Part shown: positions 15,900 through 25,616 of the stretch, one piece after another | How the letters are laid out: each line of letters opens with the position of its first letter | How positions within the stretch are numbered: position 1 is the first letter of the stretch | Assembly (NCBI GenBank): GCA_016791115.1 | Contig: JAEUNL010000041.1 | Span: forward strand, 1 to 53,926 | Length of the DNA: 53,926 nucleotides | Direction: 5' to 3' | Source of the DNA: Rhodocyclaceae bacterium | GTDB lineage: Bacteria > Pseudomonadota > Gammaproteobacteria > Burkholderiales > Rhodocyclaceae | Position numbers and translations under genes: made by a program | Notes under the pieces: generated by a model | The model's input: only the letters and a program-made list of their open reading frames with translations | Told to the model about the DNA's origin: nothing | Database searches by the model: none

Positions 15900-18017
15900 C
15901 TATGCTACCAGCGGAATGCGGATTTTCACCTCCGCGCCCTGCGGCTGGAGGTTGGAAAGCTCGATGCTGCCGTGGTGCTCGTCGATGATCTTCTTGACGA
16001 TCGCCAGCCCGAGCCCGGTGCCCTTGGCCTTGGACGTCACGTAGGGCTCGAAGGCGCGCGCCAGGATGTTCGGCGGAAAGCCGCCGCCGTTGTCGGTCAT
16101 GCGCAGCTCCGCGAAACGACCGTCGCTACGCGTCGAGATGCGGATCACCGGCTCGGCATGTCCCTGCAGGGCATCGTCGGCGTTCTGCAGCAGGTTGTGC
16201 AGCACCTGGCGCAACTGCGTTGCGTCGCCCATGACCGGCCGCAGCTCGCGGTCGTCCACGAACTGCACGCGCGAGCCGGCATGTTCGTAGAGCGCGAGGA
16301 TCTCGCGCACCAGCGCATTGAGGTCGAGCTCGGCCAGGGTCGGCAGCGGCAGCCGTGCATAGTCGCGGAAATCGTTGACCATCGATTTCATCGCCTCGAC
16401 CTGCGCCACGATGGTGCGCGTAGCGCGCGTCAGTACCTCGCGCGCGGCCGGATCGACCTTGTCGGCCAGCTTCGCCTCGAGGCGTTCGGCCGACAGCTGG
16501 ATCGGGGTAAGCGGATTCTTGATTTCGTGCGCCAGGCGCTGCGCGACCTCGCCCCACGCCGCGCTGCGCTGTGCGGCGATCAGGTGCGTGATGTCGTCGA
16601 ACACGACGACATAGCCGCCGCCCCCGGCCTCGGGGAGGCGCGTCACCCTGACCAGCAGCGTCTGTCCGATGCCGTCCGCATCGCGCGTCTCGAGCTGGCG
16701 CTCCCAGTCCGCGGCGCCCGGCGCAGCGACGTCGGCTGCAAAGGCTTCGCGCAACACATCGCGCAATTCCCCGAAGCGCGGCCATTGGTCCAGTTGCAGC
16801 TGCTCGAAGCCGGACAGGTCGTCGCGCAGGATCTGCAGGGCGCCGCCGTTGGCGGCGCGCAGGCGGCCGTGCGCGTCGAATGCCAGCACGCCGGCCGACA
16901 GGTTCGCCAGCACGCTCTCGAGGTAGGTGCGCGCGGCTTCGACCTCGGCACGGCTCGCCTCGGTTTGCGCACGCGCATCCTGGAGCTGGCGGGTCATCTT
17001 GTTGAACGACTGCGTCAGCACGCCGAGTTCGTCCCGCGCCGGCAATGCCGCACGCGGCGTGAGGTCGCCCTGCGCGACCGCCTGGGTGGCCTCGGCGAGA
17101 ATCGCCAGCGGCGCGGAAAGGCGCCGCGCCAGCACGAAGGCGATCGCGATCGCAGTGAAGAGCGCCAGCAGGAGCGTCAGCGTCAGCGTGAGGGCGAAGA
17201 TGCGCTGCAGCCCTTCGCGGGCGAGCGACAGCTCCTGATAATCGCGATGGACGTTCTGCACCACCTCGGCGTTGCGGGCGAGCTGTTGCGGCACGGTCTG
17301 CGTCAACTGCAGCGTGCGCGGTTCTTCGGCGAATGCCAGGCCGCTTACCGGCACCAGCACGCGCAGGGTGAACCCGGATGCGGCATCGCCCTCGACGGCG
17401 CGATAACCGCCGGCAAGACGCGCGCGACGCAGGAGCACGCCGCCCGGCAGCTCGGGCATCAAGCTGGCGACCTTGGAAGAGCTGCTGATGATGATTTGCC
17501 CCGAGGGGGCGAACAGCGTGGCGGATTCGACGCCCGCCTGCTCGCGCAGCCGGTTGAGCTGCTGGCCGGATTTCGCGTCCGCATCGCCGAGATCGAACGC
17601 CATCGAGCGCGCCTTGGAGGCCAGATCCTCGAGCAGGATGTCCATCGTGGTGCGGCCGAGGTTGAGCCCGCCTTCGAGCGCGGCATCGACCCGCACGTCG
17701 AACCAGGACTCGATGCTGCGCAGGGCGAACTGCACCGACACCGCATAAATGACGAGTCCGGGAATGATCGCCATCAACGCGAACAGCGCCAGCAGACGCA
17801 GCTTGAGCCGTGAACCGAAGCGGTGTTCGCGGTACTCCGACCAGAGTCCGCGCAGTTGCACCACGACCAGCACGATCAGCGCCAGCGCGATTGCCAGATT
17901 GAGGCCGATCAACAGCGGGTAGCTCTGCGCGAACAGGGTGGTATTGGCCGTGGCGCTGGTGAGCAGGAAGAGCAGGATCGCGGCGACCGTGCCGGCGATG
18001 ACGACCAGCGTCTTCAT
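15900..18017 (-). CDS. ntrY: NtrY-like membrane sensor histidine kinase
   Basis: 705-residue envelope sensor. Order: transmembrane helices around residues 1-20, 30-55 and 75-100, a periplasmic sensor segment (~105-265), another helix near 280-300, HAMP, PAS (LSAGVLAFDAHGRLRAAN), HisKA with the phospho-His in LAHEIKNPLTP, and HATPase with N box NLLQNADDAL and G boxes DNGGGF and GTGLGLAIV. The ATG at 18017 overlaps the upstream DUF4390 stop by 4 bp (ATGA); a longer frame exists but the first helix begins right after this ATG. The signal is not evident; family members respond to nitrogen, redox or envelope state. Confidence 0.93.
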   Translation of the reverse strand: MKTLVVIAGTVAAILLFLLTSATANTTLFAQSYPLLIGLNLAIALALIVLVVVQLRGLWSEYREHRFGSRLKLRLLALFALMAIIPGLVIYAVSVQFALRSIESWFDVRVDAALEGGLNLGRTTMDILLEDLASKARSMAFDLGDADAKSGQQLNRLREQAGVESATLFAPSGQIIISSSSKVASLMPELPGGVLLRRARLAGGYRAVEGDAASGFTLRVLVPVSGLAFAEEPRTLQLTQTVPQQLARNAEVVQNVHRDYQELSLAREGLQRIFALTLTLTLLLALFTAIAIAFVLARRLSAPLAILAEATQAVAQGDLTPRAALPARDELGVLTQSFNKMTRQLQDARAQTEASRAEVEAARTYLESVLANLSAGVLAFDAHGRLRAANGGALQILRDDLSGFEQLQLDQWPRFGELRDVLREAFAADVAAPGAADWERQLETRDADGIGQTLLVRVTRLPEAGGGGYVVVFDDITHLIAAQRSAAWGEVAQRLAHEIKNPLTPIQLSAERLEAKLADKVDPAAREVLTRATRTIVAQVEAMKSMVNDFRDYARLPLPTLAELDLNALVREILALYEHAGSRVQFVDDRELRPVMGDATQLRQVLHNLLQNADDALQGHAEPVIRISTRSDGRFAELRMTDNGGGFPPNILARAFEPYVTSKAKGTGLGLAIVKKIIDEHHGSIELSNLQPQGAEVKIRIPLVA

Positions 18018-18577
18018 TGGCGCGACGGTTCCGTATTGCCGGCGCCGGGCACGTAGGTCCAGCGCAGCCACTCGGTCGACAGGTCCCAGTCCTTGTCGCC
18101 GATCGCGCCGACCTGGAACGGCTTGGGCATTTGCGTCAGATCGAGCCGGAAGCGCAGCCGCGCCTGATAGGCGGTACCCGGATTCAACTCGCCGCGCTCG
18201 ACGACGGTCCAGCTGCGCACGCGGGACATGGTGCGCAGCGCTGCATCGAGGGTGGTGAAGTTCTGGTGCAGCGCGCCGGTGGCGAGGCGGTATTGGCGCG
18301 TCAGCGCGTTGTATGACAGGCGGTAGGTCAGCGTGCGATCGGCGAGATCGTCGTCGAACCAGTACCAGCGCGACTTGGTGAGCTTGAACTCGGCAACGAA
18401 GTACAGCGGCACGCCACGCGACACGACGTCCTCCAGCCGCGGATTGAGGTCGAGCATCAGGTCGAACTGGAGTTGCTGGCCGTCGTCTGCCGCGACCAGG
18501 GCAACGTTGCGCAACTCCGGTGCAGCATGGACGACCGCATGCAGCATCAGCAGCAAGGCGAGCAGCGCTTCGCGCAC
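18014..18577 (-). CDS. DUF4390 secreted protein of the rsmB-ntrYX block
   Basis: Conserved betaproteobacterial protein of unknown function always found between rsmB and ntrY. I place the start at GTG 18577, 19 bp after the rsmB stop, because it opens a clean signal peptide (VREALLALLLMLHAVVHA); an ATG at 18637 would overlap rsmB by about 40 bp. The mature part (~170 residues) is a beta-rich domain with YFVAEFKLTKSRWYWFDD and LRFRLDLTQMPKPFQ, probably periplasmic. The overlap with ntrY suggests a role with that sensor; this is inference. Confidence 0.85.
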   Translation of the reverse strand: MREALLALLLMLHAVVHAAPELRNVALVAADDGQQLQFDLMLDLNPRLEDVVSRGVPLYFVAEFKLTKSRWYWFDDDLADRTLTYRLSYNALTRQYRLATGALHQNFTTLDAALRTMSRVRSWTVVERGELNPGTAYQARLRFRLDLTQMPKPFQVGAIGDKDWDLSTEWLRWTYVPGAGNTEPSRQ

Positions 18578-18596
18578 AGGCCGGCGCCAGCAGCGC

Positions 18597-19928
18597 TCAG
18601 GATTGTTTGGCGAGCAGGGCAAAGAAGAAGCCGTCATGCAGGGCAGTCGGAAGCAGCAAGTGGCCGGTCGAAGGTGCGCTGTGCGCACCGGCGGCGGCGA
18701 GCGGGATCGGGATCGGCCGGCAGTCGGCATGGCGGTCGCAGAACGCCGTCATCTGTTGCTGATTCTCCCTGGCAAAGACCGAGCAGGTCACGAAAAGCAT
18801 TTTGCCACCGGGTGCCAGCACCTGCCACATCGCATCCAGGATGCGGCTGCTCTGCCTGGCGAACTGCGCGATGTCGCTTTCGCGGCGCAGCCACTTGATG
18901 TCGGGGTGGCGGCGCGCAACCCCGGCGGCCGAGCAGGGCACGTCGGCAAGGATCCTGTCATAGGGCCGGCCGTCCCACCAGTCGTCGGGCCGGCTGCAGT
19001 CGGCAACGGTCAGGGCCGCGGAAAGGTCTAGCCGGCGCAGGTTGCTTTCGACCCGTTGCGCGCGAACGCGGTCGATTTCGAGCGCCGTCAGGTCGACATC
19101 GGCAATCTCGAGCATGTGCGCAGTCTTGCCGCCCGGCGCGGCGCATGCATCGAGCACGCGCTGGCCCGCGCACAGATCGAGCCACGGGGCAGCGCGTTGT
19201 GCGCCGGTGTCCTGGACGGATACGCGCCCTTCGGTAAATCCGGGAAGACGCCCGACCGGAACCGGACGTTCGAGCACGATCGCATCCGGCACATCGTCGC
19301 CGGCAGCCCGCGCGGCGATGCCGGCGGCACCGAGTTCGCCCAGCACGCCTTCGACATTGGCACGACGGCGATTGACCCGCAGGGACATCGGTGGATGCAG
19401 GTTGCCGGCAGCGAGCACCGCGTCGGCATGCCCGGCAATCTCGCGCCGGAGCATTTCGATCCACCACAGCGGGTGGCGATTGTGCGCGACCGGATGGGTC
19501 TCGGCTGCATCGAACAGGGTTTCGCTCTGACGCAGGAAATTCCGCAGCACGCCATTGACCAGACCCTTGAAACGGCCTTTCAACACCTGGCCGGCCGCCT
19601 CGACCGCCTGGTCGACCGTGGTGTGCGCTGCCGAGGGGTGGGTTTCCAGCCGATGCAGCGCGATCAGTAGGAGGGCGCGAACCAGCGGCGCTTCGAGCGG
19701 GCGCGCGAGCAGGCGCGCCAGGTAGAAGTCACCCCGGCCGTAGTCGCGCAGCGTGGCGTAGGCGAGATCCTGCACGGCAGCGCGGGTGGTCGCTGGCCAC
19801 GCAGCGGCGTCGGCCTCGCGGGCCAATGCGACGTCAAGATTCCGACCGAGGATGACGGCTTCGACAGCACGGGAAGCTTGCAGCAGCGCGAATGCGAGCG
19901 AATCCGGCGCCAGCCGATGCGTGCCCAT
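18597..19928 (-). CDS. rsmB: 16S rRNA m5C967 methyltransferase RsmB
   Basis: SAM-dependent cytosine-C5 methylation of 16S rRNA. 443 residues: N-terminal NusB-like RNA-binding domain (AVQDLAYATLRDYGR, VLRNFLRQ), then the Rossmann methyltransferase domain with the SAM loop DACAAPGGKTAHMLE and both motif cysteines, DVPCSAAGVARRHPDIKW and VTCSVF. The start at 19928 (MGTHRLAPDSLAF) is the family start. The preceding 309-bp gap separates it from the bactofilin, so it likely heads the rsmB-DUF4390-ntrY-ntrX transcript. Confidence 0.96.
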   Translation of the reverse strand: MGTHRLAPDSLAFALLQASRAVEAVILGRNLDVALAREADAAAWPATTRAAVQDLAYATLRDYGRGDFYLARLLARPLEAPLVRALLLIALHRLETHPSAAHTTVDQAVEAAGQVLKGRFKGLVNGVLRNFLRQSETLFDAAETHPVAHNRHPLWWIEMLRREIAGHADAVLAAGNLHPPMSLRVNRRRANVEGVLGELGAAGIAARAAGDDVPDAIVLERPVPVGRLPGFTEGRVSVQDTGAQRAAPWLDLCAGQRVLDACAAPGGKTAHMLEIADVDLTALEIDRVRAQRVESNLRRLDLSAALTVADCSRPDDWWDGRPYDRILADVPCSAAGVARRHPDIKWLRRESDIAQFARQSSRILDAMWQVLAPGGKMLFVTCSVFARENQQQMTAFCDRHADCRPIPIPLAAAGAHSAPSTGHLLLPTALHDGFFFALLAKQS

Positions 19929-20163
19929 GGTTCAGGCAAGAGGAAGCTTTGCGGTGCTTCCGGACTCGGACAGAAGGGGCATCGTGTGCGGCTGGGTGGT
20001 TCCAGAGCCGCCGAGTATAACGATGTCCGCCGGCGCACCGTTGCCGGTCGGCGGTCGTTCGACATGGCAGAGCCGTCACGCAAGCCCGAATCCGAGTTGG
20101 GCGCCGAACTGGGTCAAGGATCGTCGGTCCGGCCTTTTTGGGGAAGTGCGGGAAAACGCAGTA

Positions 20164-20197
20164 CCGGCCGGGTCGCGGAACTGCGCGACCCGGCCGG
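20164..20197 (-). terminator. terminator of the bactofilin gene
   Basis: Perfect 14-bp GC-rich stem (20164-20177 with 20184-20197, 6-nt loop), followed on the minus strand by TACTGCGTTTTCCC. The U tract is short and slightly displaced. It lies 40 bp after the bactofilin stop. The rest of 19929-20237 holds no recognisable gene. Confidence 0.7.
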
Positions 20198-20237
20198 ACT
20201 GCGGCGCTACGGGGAACCTCTGTGGTGCGATCGCGCC

Positions 20238-20843
20238 TCAGGCGCTCTTCGCGGCAAACGGCTTGCTGCCCAGATCGAGAAGATCGCCGCTGCCGGCGGC
20301 CTCGGCCGCGGTCAACGACTTCACGTCGCCCGATACTTCGCCACCCTCCTCGATGACAATCTTGCCGTAGCGGATCTTCCCGCTGACGTGTCCGGTCGCA
20401 TGGATGATCAGTTGCTTGCGCGCGGTAAGCTCGCCTTCGAAACGGCCACGGATCTCCGCCACGTCGATGTTCACCTTGCCGGCAAACGAACCCTGATCGG
20501 CTATCTGTATGACCCGGCTGTCCATCGTCGCTTCGACGCGGCCCTCCACGACCAGCGTGTCGCAATCCTGGATCTCGGCGCCCTTGAGCTTGATGCCGGG
20601 ACCGACGATGAGCCGGCTACCCTGCTGTGCGGTGTCCTCGATCGCCGGCGTCGAGGACTTCGGCAGGGACATCGAGGCATCGGACGCTACCGGGCCGGCG
20701 GCCTCGGGCTTCGGCATCGGAACGGTATTCGATTCCGTCCTCGACGTTGCTGACGGTTGCATGCCGTAACCCGCCGGCCGAACGCTGCTTTGCGGCGGCG
20801 TTGTCTCGTCACGTTTGCCGAAAAGCGAGTTCTTGTTGATCAT
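20238..20843 (-). CDS. bactofilin-family cytoskeletal protein
   Basis: 201 residues. The N-terminal ~70 are low-complexity (Pro/Ser/Thr/Ala), then a right-handed beta-helix core from about residue 75 to 180 with the bactofilin signature IKLKGAEIQDCDTLVVEGRV, followed by repeated G-x-V/I rungs (GHVSGKIRYGKIVIEEGGEVSGDV). Bactofilins polymerise without nucleotide and scaffold cell-wall or polar machinery. Here it sits between fmt and rsmB; related genomes often carry htpX or nothing at this point. It has an AGGGTG site before the ATG and its own terminator, so it is probably a single-gene unit. Confidence 0.88.
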   Translation of the reverse strand: MINKNSLFGKRDETTPPQSSVRPAGYGMQPSATSRTESNTVPMPKPEAAGPVASDASMSLPKSSTPAIEDTAQQGSRLIVGPGIKLKGAEIQDCDTLVVEGRVEATMDSRVIQIADQGSFAGKVNIDVAEIRGRFEGELTARKQLIIHATGHVSGKIRYGKIVIEEGGEVSGDVKSLTAAEAAGSGDLLDLGSKPFAAKSA

Positions 20844-21062
20844 CGATCACCCTTTCCTGGTTGGTCCGCGGGAAGGACAGCCGCAATCGCGCTGCCCGAA
20901 TCAGCAGTACTGCAGCAAACACCATGCCGCAGCAACGAAACCTCTTGTTTTCAGCGTGTTGCAGAAATGACAAACGGTGGCGCCTTGCCTTGCGCAGCGC
21001 CGTGCGGTCGTCGCAGGCCGACAGGAATTCGGGCACCAAGCTCAAGTACCGGTCGCTGCACC

Positions 21063-21093
21063 AAAAAACCTGTCGTCACCCGAAGACAGGTTT
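21063..21093 (-). terminator. intrinsic terminator of def-fmt
   Basis: 9-bp stem AAACCTGTC/GACAGGTTT (21066-21074 with 21085-21093), 10-nt loop, with six Ts following on the minus strand (21068-21063). It sits 36 bp past the fmt stop. The rest of 20844-21128 shows no gene. Confidence 0.85.
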
Positions 21094-21128
21094 GCAAACG
21101 GCATCGTGGGTCGCCTCCATCGCGACCG

Positions 21129-22067
21129 TCAGCTCGGGATCGGCCCACCGAGCCTGAGGCCGACGGAAACCGGAAATCCGGCGAGAAACTCGCGCACCGA
21201 CAAACGCTTTCCACCCGGTTTCTGCAGTTCGAGCAGATTCAGGGCACCATTGCCGCACGCGACCACGATGCCCGATGCGCCAGCGGAGAGCACTTCTCCG
21301 GGCTCTCCACGCGATTGCATGATTTCGGCGCGCCAGATCTTTACCGGTACGCCTTCGAAGTCGACGAAGCAGCCCGGGAAGGGATCGAATGCGCGTATCC
21401 GGCGTTCGAGCAGCACCGCATCCTGCCGCAGATCCAGCCGTGCTTCTGCCTTCTCGAGCTTGTTGGCGTAGGTCACGCCTTCCGTCGGTTGCGCAACGGC
21501 TTCGAGACCGCCATCCGCCATCTTCGACAACGCGTCGACGATGGCGTGTGCGCCGGCGCGGGCGAGCTTGTCGTGCAAGGTCGCAGCAGTGTCGTGAGGA
21601 TCGATGCGCAATGCGCGTTTGAGCAACATCGGGCCGGTATCGAGGCCCGCATCCATCTGCATGATCGTGATTCCGGTTTCGGTGTCGCCGGCGGCGATCG
21701 CTCGCTGTATCGGCGCAGCACCACGCCAGCGTGGCAGCAAGGATGCATGGATGTTGAGGCAGCCACGCGCGGGCAGGTCGAGTACCGCCTGGGGCAGGAT
21801 GAGCCCGTACGCGGCAACCACCAGCACGTCCGGCGCTGCGGCTCGCAAGGATTCGCGTGCCGCTTCCGGCTTGAGCGAGGGCGGCTGGTCAACCGCCAAG
21901 CCGCGCGCCAAAGCGAGAACCTTCACCGGACTGGGGGTCATTTTCATGCCGCGACCGGCGGGCCGGTCCGGCTGGGTCAGAACGAGGGGAACTACATGAC
22001 CGGCGGCGATGATCGCCGACAGCGCCTGTGCTGCAAATTCGGGGGTTCCGGCAAAGGCGACGCGCAT
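21129..22067 (-). CDS. fmt: methionyl-tRNA formyltransferase
   Basis: Formylates Met-tRNA(fMet) with 10-formyl-THF for translation initiation. 312 residues. Seen: start block [16 protein letters not shown], the [20 protein letters not shown] formyl-THF/catalytic segment with Asn-His, DTGPMLL, and the C-terminal tRNA-binding domain with IWRAEI. The ATG at 22067 is fixed by the family N-terminus. def lies 59 bp upstream on the same strand. Confidence 0.97.
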   Translation of the reverse strand: MRVAFAGTPEFAAQALSAIIAAGHVVPLVLTQPDRPAGRGMKMTPSPVKVLALARGLAVDQPPSLKPEAARESLRAAAPDVLVVAAYGLILPQAVLDLPARGCLNIHASLLPRWRGAAPIQRAIAAGDTETGITIMQMDAGLDTGPMLLKRALRIDPHDTAATLHDKLARAGAHAIVDALSKMADGGLEAVAQPTEGVTYANKLEKAEARLDLRQDAVLLERRIRAFDPFPGCFVDFEGVPVKIWRAEIMQSRGEPGEVLSAGASGIVVACGNGALNLLELQKPGGKRLSVREFLAGFPVSVGLRLGGPIPS

Positions 22068-22126
22068 GGGAGCGACAAGATCGAACGGTGGAAGGGAAAC
22101 GACAGGCCGACCGGCTGGCGTCCTGG

Positions 22127-22630
22127 TCAAGCGGTGATGCGCGCCTGCTTTTCGAGCTTGTTGCGGATGCGCGTCTGTTTGAGGCGCGACAGGTGTTCCA
22201 CGAACACCTTGCCATCGAGGTGGTCGATCTCGTGTTGCACACAAACCGCGAGCAAACCGTCGGCGTGGAATTCGATCGGCTTGCCATCCACATCGAGCGC
22301 ACGGACACGGACGTTCTCGGCTCGGCTCACCTTGTCGTAGATGCCGGGAACGGACAGGCAGCCCTCTTCGCACACCTGTTCGCCATCCTGCTCGACGATC
22401 ATCGGGTTGATCAGCGTCAGCAAGCGAGATTTGTCTTCGGAAACATCGATCACGATCACCCGCTTGTGTACATCGACCTGGGTTGCCGCAAGACCGATTC
22501 CGGGCGCTTCGTACATGGTTTCCGCCATGTCCTGCACGAGTTTGCGGATCGAATCGTCGATTTCGGCAACCGGCACGGCCTTCTTGTGCAGCCTCGGGTC
22601 GGGGTAGCGAAGTATGGGGAGCAGGGCCAT
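22127..22630 (-). CDS. def: peptide deformylase
   Basis: Removes the formyl group from nascent proteins using an Fe(II)/Zn site. 167 residues with all three family motifs: GIGLAATQV (45-53), EEGCLSVP (~88-95) and [11 protein letters not shown] (~132-142), including the metal-binding Cys and both His. The ATG at 22630 is the family start ([14 protein letters not shown]). It opens the def-fmt unit, divergent from the LysM gene with a 239-bp shared control region. Confidence 0.97.
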   Translation of the reverse strand: MALLPILRYPDPRLHKKAVPVAEIDDSIRKLVQDMAETMYEAPGIGLAATQVDVHKRVIVIDVSEDKSRLLTLINPMIVEQDGEQVCEEGCLSVPGIYDKVSRAENVRVRALDVDGKPIEFHADGLLAVCVQHEIDHLDGKVFVEHLSRLKQTRIRNKLEKQARITA

Positions 22631-22696
22631 AAAAGCTTGGAAAGTTAAAGAATTACTGGCAAAATCTAATCCAAACTGTGAAACTGAATGTCGGCG

Positions 22697-22705
22697 TGCT
22701 AGACT
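22697..22705 (+). promoter_or_regulatory. possible extended -10 promoter of the LysM-dprA-smg unit
   Basis: TGCTAGACT, an extended -10 (TG-n-TAGACT), lies 165 bp upstream of the LysM start in the def/LysM divergent gap. The -35 region (TGTGAA) is poor. Confidence 0.3.
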
Positions 22706-22869
22706 GCAGTCGCCAAGTGCATCGGAAGGGTGTTTCCGGGCCTTTCGCGCCTCAAGTAGAAGGCCGACGTGCCGTTCTGGATTGGCGCCACCGACTTGGC
22801 ACAGTAACAACGAACCATCTGGCTGGGCTCCGCCGGTGCCCACCGAAAACCAGCCGTGCGAGGCTATCG

Positions 22870-23889
22870 ATGATGAAGCGCATTATATTCTCGCTGCTCC
22901 TCGGATTATCAAGTGCGATGGCCGTTGCGGCCGACGCCAATCCGATCCAGGTAGCCGACAACGCACCCGACAGCTACACGGTCAAGAAGGGCGACACGTT
23001 GTGGGCTATTTCGAGCAAGTTCCTGAAAGAGCCCTGGCGCTGGCCCGAAGTCTGGCGCATGAATCGCGACCAGATCCGCAACCCGCACCTGATCTACCCG
23101 GGGCAGATCGTCGTGCTGGACCGCAACGGGCCGAAGCTTTCGATCGGTCGCCCGGTTCGCCTGCAGCCGCAGGTCTACGAAGAGAAGAATCAGGAATCGA
23201 TTCCGAGCATCCCGACGGCGGAGATCACGCCATTCCTTTCGCAGCCGCTGGTCGTCGATGAGGCCGGGATGAACGACTCCGCGAAGATCATCGGCACCCA
23301 GGAATCGCGTGTGATGGTCGGCGCCGGAAACACGATCTATGCGACCAACGTCAAGCCCGGCGTACCGATCTGGCAGATCTATCGCCCGACCAAGCCGGTC
23401 GTCGACCCGGCGACCAACGAGATCCTGGGCTACGAGGCTTTCTATCTCGGGGCGGCACGCACGACGGTCGAAGGCGAGCCTGCGACGCTCGAGATCACCA
23501 AGTCGATCGAGGAAATCGCCAAGGGAGACCGGATGGTTCCCGCGGCGAAGCCCGATGTGCTTGCCTATTCGCCGCATTCGCCCGACAAGGACCTCCGCGG
23601 TGAGATCATTCGCCTTTACAACGGCGTCGGCGAAGCAGGACGCAACTCGATCGTCACCCTGAATCGTGGCACGCGGGACGGCATCGAAGTCGGTCACGTG
23701 CTCGCCATCTACAGGGCGGGACGCGTGGAAACCTATCGCGAAGGCAACGGACCGAAGGAAGTCTACAACCTGCCCGAAGAACGCTACGGGCTGGTGTTCG
23801 TGTTCCGCACCTTCGAGCGCCTATCCTATGCCCTGATCATGAACAGCTCGCGCCCGGTGGTGGCCGGCGATCAGGTGCGTACGCCCTGA
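22870..23889 (+). CDS. secreted LysM-domain protein
   Basis: 339 residues. Signal peptide ([21 protein letters not shown]), then a LysM peptidoglycan-binding domain at about residues 38-90 ([17 protein letters not shown] ... IYPGQIVVL), then a long conserved C-terminal region of unknown function. It is the protein regularly found beside dprA and def in betaproteobacteria. Two adjacent ATGs (22870, 22873) both fit; GAGGC precedes them. Divergent from def, 4 bp from dprA. Likely periplasmic, wall-associated. Confidence 0.9.
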   Translation: MMKRIIFSLLLGLSSAMAVAADANPIQVADNAPDSYTVKKGDTLWAISSKFLKEPWRWPEVWRMNRDQIRNPHLIYPGQIVVLDRNGPKLSIGRPVRLQPQVYEEKNQESIPSIPTAEITPFLSQPLVVDEAGMNDSAKIIGTQESRVMVGAGNTIYATNVKPGVPIWQIYRPTKPVVDPATNEILGYEAFYLGAARTTVEGEPATLEITKSIEEIAKGDRMVPAAKPDVLAYSPHSPDKDLRGEIIRLYNGVGEAGRNSIVTLNRGTRDGIEVGHVLAIYRAGRVETYREGNGPKEVYNLPEERYGLVFVFRTFERLSYALIMNSSRPVVAGDQVRTP

Positions 23890-23893
23890 GCCG

Positions 23894-24988
23894 TTGGCGG
23901 AGCGTTCGGACCTCGCCGCCTGGCTGCGGCTGACCCTGACGCCGGGCCTCGGCGGCGAAGGACAGCGCAGACTGCTCGAGACATTCGGGCTGCCGCAGGC
24001 AGTATTTGCAGCGAGTCGGCCCAGCCTCGCAGAGTGCCTTGGTCCGAAGCTGGCCGACACGCTGCTGGCGCACGACAGCGATGCCGAAGTCGAGGTAGCG
24101 CTGGCCTGGTCCTCCCAGGCCGGCAACCGCATTCTGACGCTGGCGGATAACGATTACCCCCGGCAACTGCTTGAAACCGCGGACCCACCCTGCCTGCTTT
24201 ATGTCAAGGGCCGCATCGACCTGCTGTCGCGGCCCGCGCTGGCCGTCGTCGGCAGCCGCAACGCGACACCACAGGGCGTGGACAACGCCGAAAGCTTTGC
24301 CCGCGCTGCCTCCCAGGCTGGATTGACGATCGTCAGCGGACTGGCGCTCGGCTGCGATGCGGCAGCCCATCGCGGCGGATTGAGCGGACCGGGCTCGACC
24401 ATCGCCGTGATCGGAACCGGCGCCGACCGGATCTACCCCGCACGCAACCAGGCTCTCGCGCATTCGATCGCCGGCCATGGCGCCATCGTGTCTGAATTCC
24501 CGCTCGGCACGCCGCCACTGGCCGGCAACTTTCCGCGACGCAACCGCGTGATCGCCGGACTTGCACGCGGCGTGCTCGTAGTCGAGGCGGCCGAGCGCAG
24601 CGGCACCCTGATCACGGCCCGCCTCGCCGGCGAGCAGGGGCGGGACGTGTTCGCGATCCCTGGCTCGATCCATTCCCCGCTTTCGAAGGGTTGCCACAAG
24701 CTGATCAAGCAGGGCGCAAAACTCGTTGAATCTGCTCAGGATATTCTGGAAGAGATGGGCCTTGCGGGAGGCGCCGTGCAAACGGAATCCGCCTCTGAAG
24801 CGCTGGACGAATCGTCCAGCCGGGTACTTGCCGCGCTGGGCTACGATCCCTGCACGATCGACATGCTGCTGGACCGCAGCGGCTTGACGGCCGATGCGCT
24901 ATACCCCATTCTCTTGAGCATGGAACTGGAAGGCCGGATCGCCACCCTGCCGGGCGGCCTCTATCAGAGAATAGAACGGGATCGCTGA
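23894..24988 (+). CDS. dprA: DNA-processing protein DprA
   Basis: Binds incoming single-stranded DNA and loads RecA in natural transformation. 364 residues starting at TTG 23894, 4 bp after the LysM gene; no better start covers the N-terminal SAM-like region (LAAWLRLTLTPGLG). The Rossmann-like core shows VVGSRNATPQG, SGLALGCDAAAHRGGL, GTGADRIYPARNQ and the SEFPLGTPPLAGNFPRRNRVIAGL signature, followed by a C-terminal winged-helix-like DML1 domain (~295-364). Presence suggests, but does not prove, competence. Confidence 0.95.
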   Translation: MAERSDLAAWLRLTLTPGLGGEGQRRLLETFGLPQAVFAASRPSLAECLGPKLADTLLAHDSDAEVEVALAWSSQAGNRILTLADNDYPRQLLETADPPCLLYVKGRIDLLSRPALAVVGSRNATPQGVDNAESFARAASQAGLTIVSGLALGCDAAAHRGGLSGPGSTIAVIGTGADRIYPARNQALAHSIAGHGAIVSEFPLGTPPLAGNFPRRNRVIAGLARGVLVVEAAERSGTLITARLAGEQGRDVFAIPGSIHSPLSKGCHKLIKQGAKLVESAQDILEEMGLAGGAVQTESASEALDESSSRVLAALGYDPCTIDMLLDRSGLTADALYPILLSMELEGRIATLPGGLYQRIERDR

Positions 24989-24992
24989 AACA

Positions 24993-25451
24993 ATGTTTGA
25001 AATTCTCGTCTATCTGTTCGAGAACTATGCGCATGTCGACGCCTGCCCGGCGCCGGAACAGCTTGCCCGCAAGCTGTCCGCAGCCGGATTCGAGGACGAC
25101 GACATATCCGCCGCGCTGGACTGGCTGTCCGGACTGGGTGACGATTCAGAAGAGGCGCGCCCGCAGATCAGCAGCGAGTCGCGCTCCTTCCGCGCTTACA
25201 GCAGCGAAGAGTGTGCGCGCCTCGACTCCGCCTGCCGCGGCTTCATGGCGTTTCTCGAAAATTCGGGCGTCCTCAACCCGCCGATGCGCGAGATGATCAT
25301 CGATCGCGCGATGGCGCTGCCGGAAGGCGGCGTGACGCTCTCGAAGCTCAAGGTCATCGTGCTGATGGTCCTCTGGAGCCAGCATCAGTCCCTCGACACG
25401 CTGATTCTCGAGGAACTGCTCTCCGACGACGACGAGGCGCGACTGCACTGA
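24993..25451 (+). CDS. smg: Smg family protein (DUF494)
   Basis: 152-residue all-alpha protein, normal length, with the family start MFEILVYLFENY and end VLMVLWSQHQSLDTLILEELL. Function unknown; the gene is conserved between dprA and topoisomerase genes in beta- and gammaproteobacteria. It starts 4 bp after dprA, so it is co-translated in the same operon. Confidence 0.95.
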   Translation: MFEILVYLFENYAHVDACPAPEQLARKLSAAGFEDDDISAALDWLSGLGDDSEEARPQISSESRSFRAYSSEECARLDSACRGFMAFLENSGVLNPPMREMIIDRAMALPEGGVTLSKLKVIVLMVLWSQHQSLDTLILEELLSDDDEARLH

Positions 25452-25466
25452 ACAGACGGCTCGCGC

Positions 25467-25496
25467 TTGCAGGACGCGCGCCTTTGTTCTTATGAT
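25467..25496 (+). promoter_or_regulatory. sigma70-type promoter for topB
   Basis: TTGCAG (25467-25472), 18-bp spacer, TATGAT (25491-25496). It lies in the 165-bp gap before the topoisomerase gene, and the predicted start falls at the edge of the inverted repeat at 25506-25544. Confidence 0.5.
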
Positions 25497-25505
25497 CGCG
25501 CTCAT

Positions 25506-25544
25506 TTCATGCGAAGCTCGAAAGGCGAAGCCGTTTCGCATGAA
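25506..25544. repeat. 10-bp inverted repeat in the topB leader
   Basis: TTCATGCGAA (25506-25515) and TTCGCATGAA (25535-25544) are perfect inverted copies 19 bp apart. There is no U tract, so it is not a classical terminator. Its place immediately after the promoter suits an operator or a 5'-UTR hairpin. Confidence 0.5.
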
Positions 25545-25616
25545 CCGTCCCCGAACCCAACACTGACTTTTGCCACGCGCCGGATGACGTATCGTCCGTG
25601 GCAGGAAACCTGATAC

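Noticed and set aside
18578..18637. ATG 18637 as start of the DUF4390 gene
   Set aside because: It would overlap rsmB by ~40 bp and put 20 polar residues before the signal peptide; GTG 18577 fits better.
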